From contig NZ_LMEV01000014.1 of NCBI RefSeq assembly GCF_001426505.1, forward strand, positions 309,221-373,220: a stretch of DNA of 64,000 nucleotides. Reading direction: 5' to 3'. Below, in pieces: positions 63,045 through 64,000 of the stretch. The notes under the pieces were generated by a model. It was not told where the DNA came from. It searched no databases and saw only the letters and a program-made list of their open reading frames with translations. How positions within the stretch are numbered: the stretch's first letter is position 1; every line of letters starts with the position of its first letter. Made by a program: the position numbers and the translations under genes. The DNA is from Variovorax sp. Root473 (GTDB taxonomy: Bacteria > Pseudomonadota > Gammaproteobacteria > Burkholderiales > Burkholderiaceae_C).

Positions 63045-63662
63045 CCTGTCTTGCTGTTGAAGATAGCTTATCGGACTTAGCCGACCAAGAAAGGCTGCCC
63101 CGGCAAAGGAGCGTTCAGTACTAGCGCTACTTGACGCAGTCACGGCGGGCCAATACTTCTCAATGCTGCGGTCCAGCTAGAAAGCGCTTTAGACAGATTG
63201 GGTGCTGCCAGGACTCGCTACACGTTGAGCGATGCAGCTATGCCTGCGCCGTAACGCCGCTTTCGGTTCTTCGATTACCTGCAGTCAGTCCACCCACGAA
63301 CTTCAAAGGCTGTGAAGTCGGCACGAACAAGTCGCCTTCAAGACAACGATTTCGCAGTCACGCGGCCCTGTGGTCTTGCGTCGCCAAACGACAAGGTCGG
63401 GTACATAGCGTCGAAAGCAGTCTTGACCGCCCGGCTCGACTCGCGGGCCTCAAGCCCAACGCCACGTTCCGTTGATTGATTTGGGCCAGCCCGTCGTGGC
63501 ATCGCCGCAAAATCGCGCAGGAGGCCCGATATCCCTGAGGACTCGTTTAAAACGAATCGCTATAGGAAGACCAACAACTTCCCAAGCGACGAGCCGACCT
63601 GAATAACGATTCATTGAACTTCTGCCTCTTAAGCGTACAGGCTACACATTCGAAAGAAGTTC
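63045..63662. other. 618-bp stretch without convincing gene
   Basis: A plus-strand frame at 63131-63475 is open but has cysteine/arginine-rich, non-protein-like translation and no ribosome-binding site. The only structured element seen is TCGTTT-A-AAACGA at 63543-63555, a possible operator for the next frame. Confidence 0.45.
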
Positions 63663-64000
63663 ATGAAAATCAACGACTTGCAGATTTTCCGTTATTCGAT
63701 AACGGGATTCAAAAACGGAGTCCATTCAACTATCGGCTCGCCATCAGCGCAAATGGCGGCAACATACCAGCAACTCATCACATTTCACGAGGAGCGCGTT
63801 CGACGCGAAACCCGAGCATCAGACCCGACCCAGATACTTCGCAATCACCTGACGGCGCTGCGGGCGTACATCACCGCAATCGGTAAAACGGAACATCCCC
63901 AATTGGCGACGAGATGGCGACGCGATTTCACGAAGCCTGTCCGCGCCGAAGTAGAAGTGAGCCACCGCGCCGATCAAGTAATGAGCCAGGGGTGGAAGCC
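63663..64000 (+). CDS. partial ORF at window end, possibly N-terminus of a tyrosine recombinase
   Basis: An open frame of 112 codons from ATG 63663 (GAAAGAAG just upstream) runs off the window. After a short lead (MKINDLQIFRYSITGFKNG), the stretch ATYQQLITFHEERVRRETRA, DPTQILRNHLTALRAYITAIG and LATRWRRDFTKPVRAEV is helical. It resembles the SAM-like core-binding domain at the start of phage-type integrases. The catalytic domain would lie outside the window, so this is a guess supported by the island context. A perfect 7+3+7 palindrome lies in its first codons. Confidence 0.4.
   Translation, partial: MKINDLQIFRYSITGFKNGVHSTIGSPSAQMAATYQQLITFHEERVRRETRASDPTQILRNHLTALRAYITAIGKTEHPQLATRWRRDFTKPVRAEVEVSHRADQVMSQGWK
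63689..63705. repeat. 17-bp palindrome inside the last ORF
   Basis: CCGTTAT-TCG-ATAACGG is a perfect inverted repeat with a 3-base centre, overlapping codons 10-15 of the final frame. It could be an operator or recombination-related site. Confidence 0.35.

Larger units (their letters stand above)
47365..64000. mobile_element. genomic island (left boundary in window, right end beyond)
   Basis: From the tRNA-Phe fragment rightward the gene content changes to accessory and defence families (FRG, MBL, C5-methyltransferase, GHKL, Z1, PD-(D/E)XK, DUF3883, SIR2). There are less GC-biased codons (notably 51240-51900), decayed gene copies, and non-coding stretches at 52.1-52.8 and 63.0-63.7 kb. The orientation of the tRNA fragment predicts that the intact tRNA-Phe and the recombinase lie to the right of the window. 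Confidence 0.7.

Noticed and set aside
63131..63475. 114-codon plus-strand ORF
   Set aside because: Cys/Arg-rich translation, no ribosome-binding site and no recognisable motif.

Overview
The window looks like a chromosome segment of a high-GC betaproteobacterium of the order Burkholderiales, most likely Comamonadaceae and Variovorax-like. This rests on very GC-rich third codon positions, family content typical of that group, a hairpin-rich intergenic repeat of the kind seen in those genomes (9434-9593), and the hemE-priA gene order. The genus is an inference from recognition, not a search result.

Bases 1-47364 read as core or ordinary accessory chromosome. In order: the 3' end of a PLP-dependent dehydratase; a creatininase-family amidohydrolase; a four-gene pgaABCD operon for poly-beta-1,6-N-acetylglucosamine biofilm polysaccharide; an atypical SDR protein; a divergent LysR / MDR-oxidoreductase pair; a ClC chloride channel with CBS domains; a GNAT acetyltransferase; a minus-strand NCS2 permease - amidohydrolase - TauE/SafE unit diverging from a LacI regulator, with two matching operator-like palindromes between them; a sorbosone-dehydrogenase-like lipoprotein; AlaX; a DsbD-like reductase with a redoxin; hemE and priA, separated by a spacer with two consensus DnaA boxes and an AT-rich tract; an S41 peptidase lipoprotein; an AEC transporter; a rep - lipoprotein - pldA chain with ATGA overlaps; nadE; a two-component system; an AraC regulator; a phospho-Asp-less winged-helix regulator; and a group of stress-type or unknown small proteins.

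At 47365-47410 lies the 3' half of a tRNA-Phe(GAA) gene, minus strand, broken in the anticodon arm. This is the usual scar left at one end of a genomic island inserted into a tRNA 3' end. Everything to the right has island character: mixed codon use, defence-type families, decayed gene copies, and a last open frame cut by the window end whose N-terminus could be a recombinase. The island holds (i) an HTH-like gene and a decayed second copy that bracket an FRG-domain gene and a large metallo-beta-lactamase-fold gene; (ii) a tightly coupled plus-strand operon of a C5-cytosine DNA methyltransferase, a GHKL (MutL/MORC-like) ATPase, a Z1-domain helicase-like ATPase and a PD-(D/E)XK protein, followed by a DUF3883 nuclease-like protein and a small GGCT-fold-like protein; and (iii) a convergent SIR2-domain gene behind a frameshifted small ORF.

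The most interesting signal is the control of (ii). A near-ideal sigma70 promoter (TTGACC, 17-bp spacer, TATATA) ends in a CTGT-N8-ACAG sequence matching the LexA SOS box and covering the -10 element. If real, this multi-gene restriction-modification-like system would be induced by DNA damage. The methyltransferase would mark self DNA, the GHKL and Z1 ATPases and the two nuclease-like proteins would act on foreign or damaged DNA, and the SIR2 and FRG/MBL genes would add further layers of defence.
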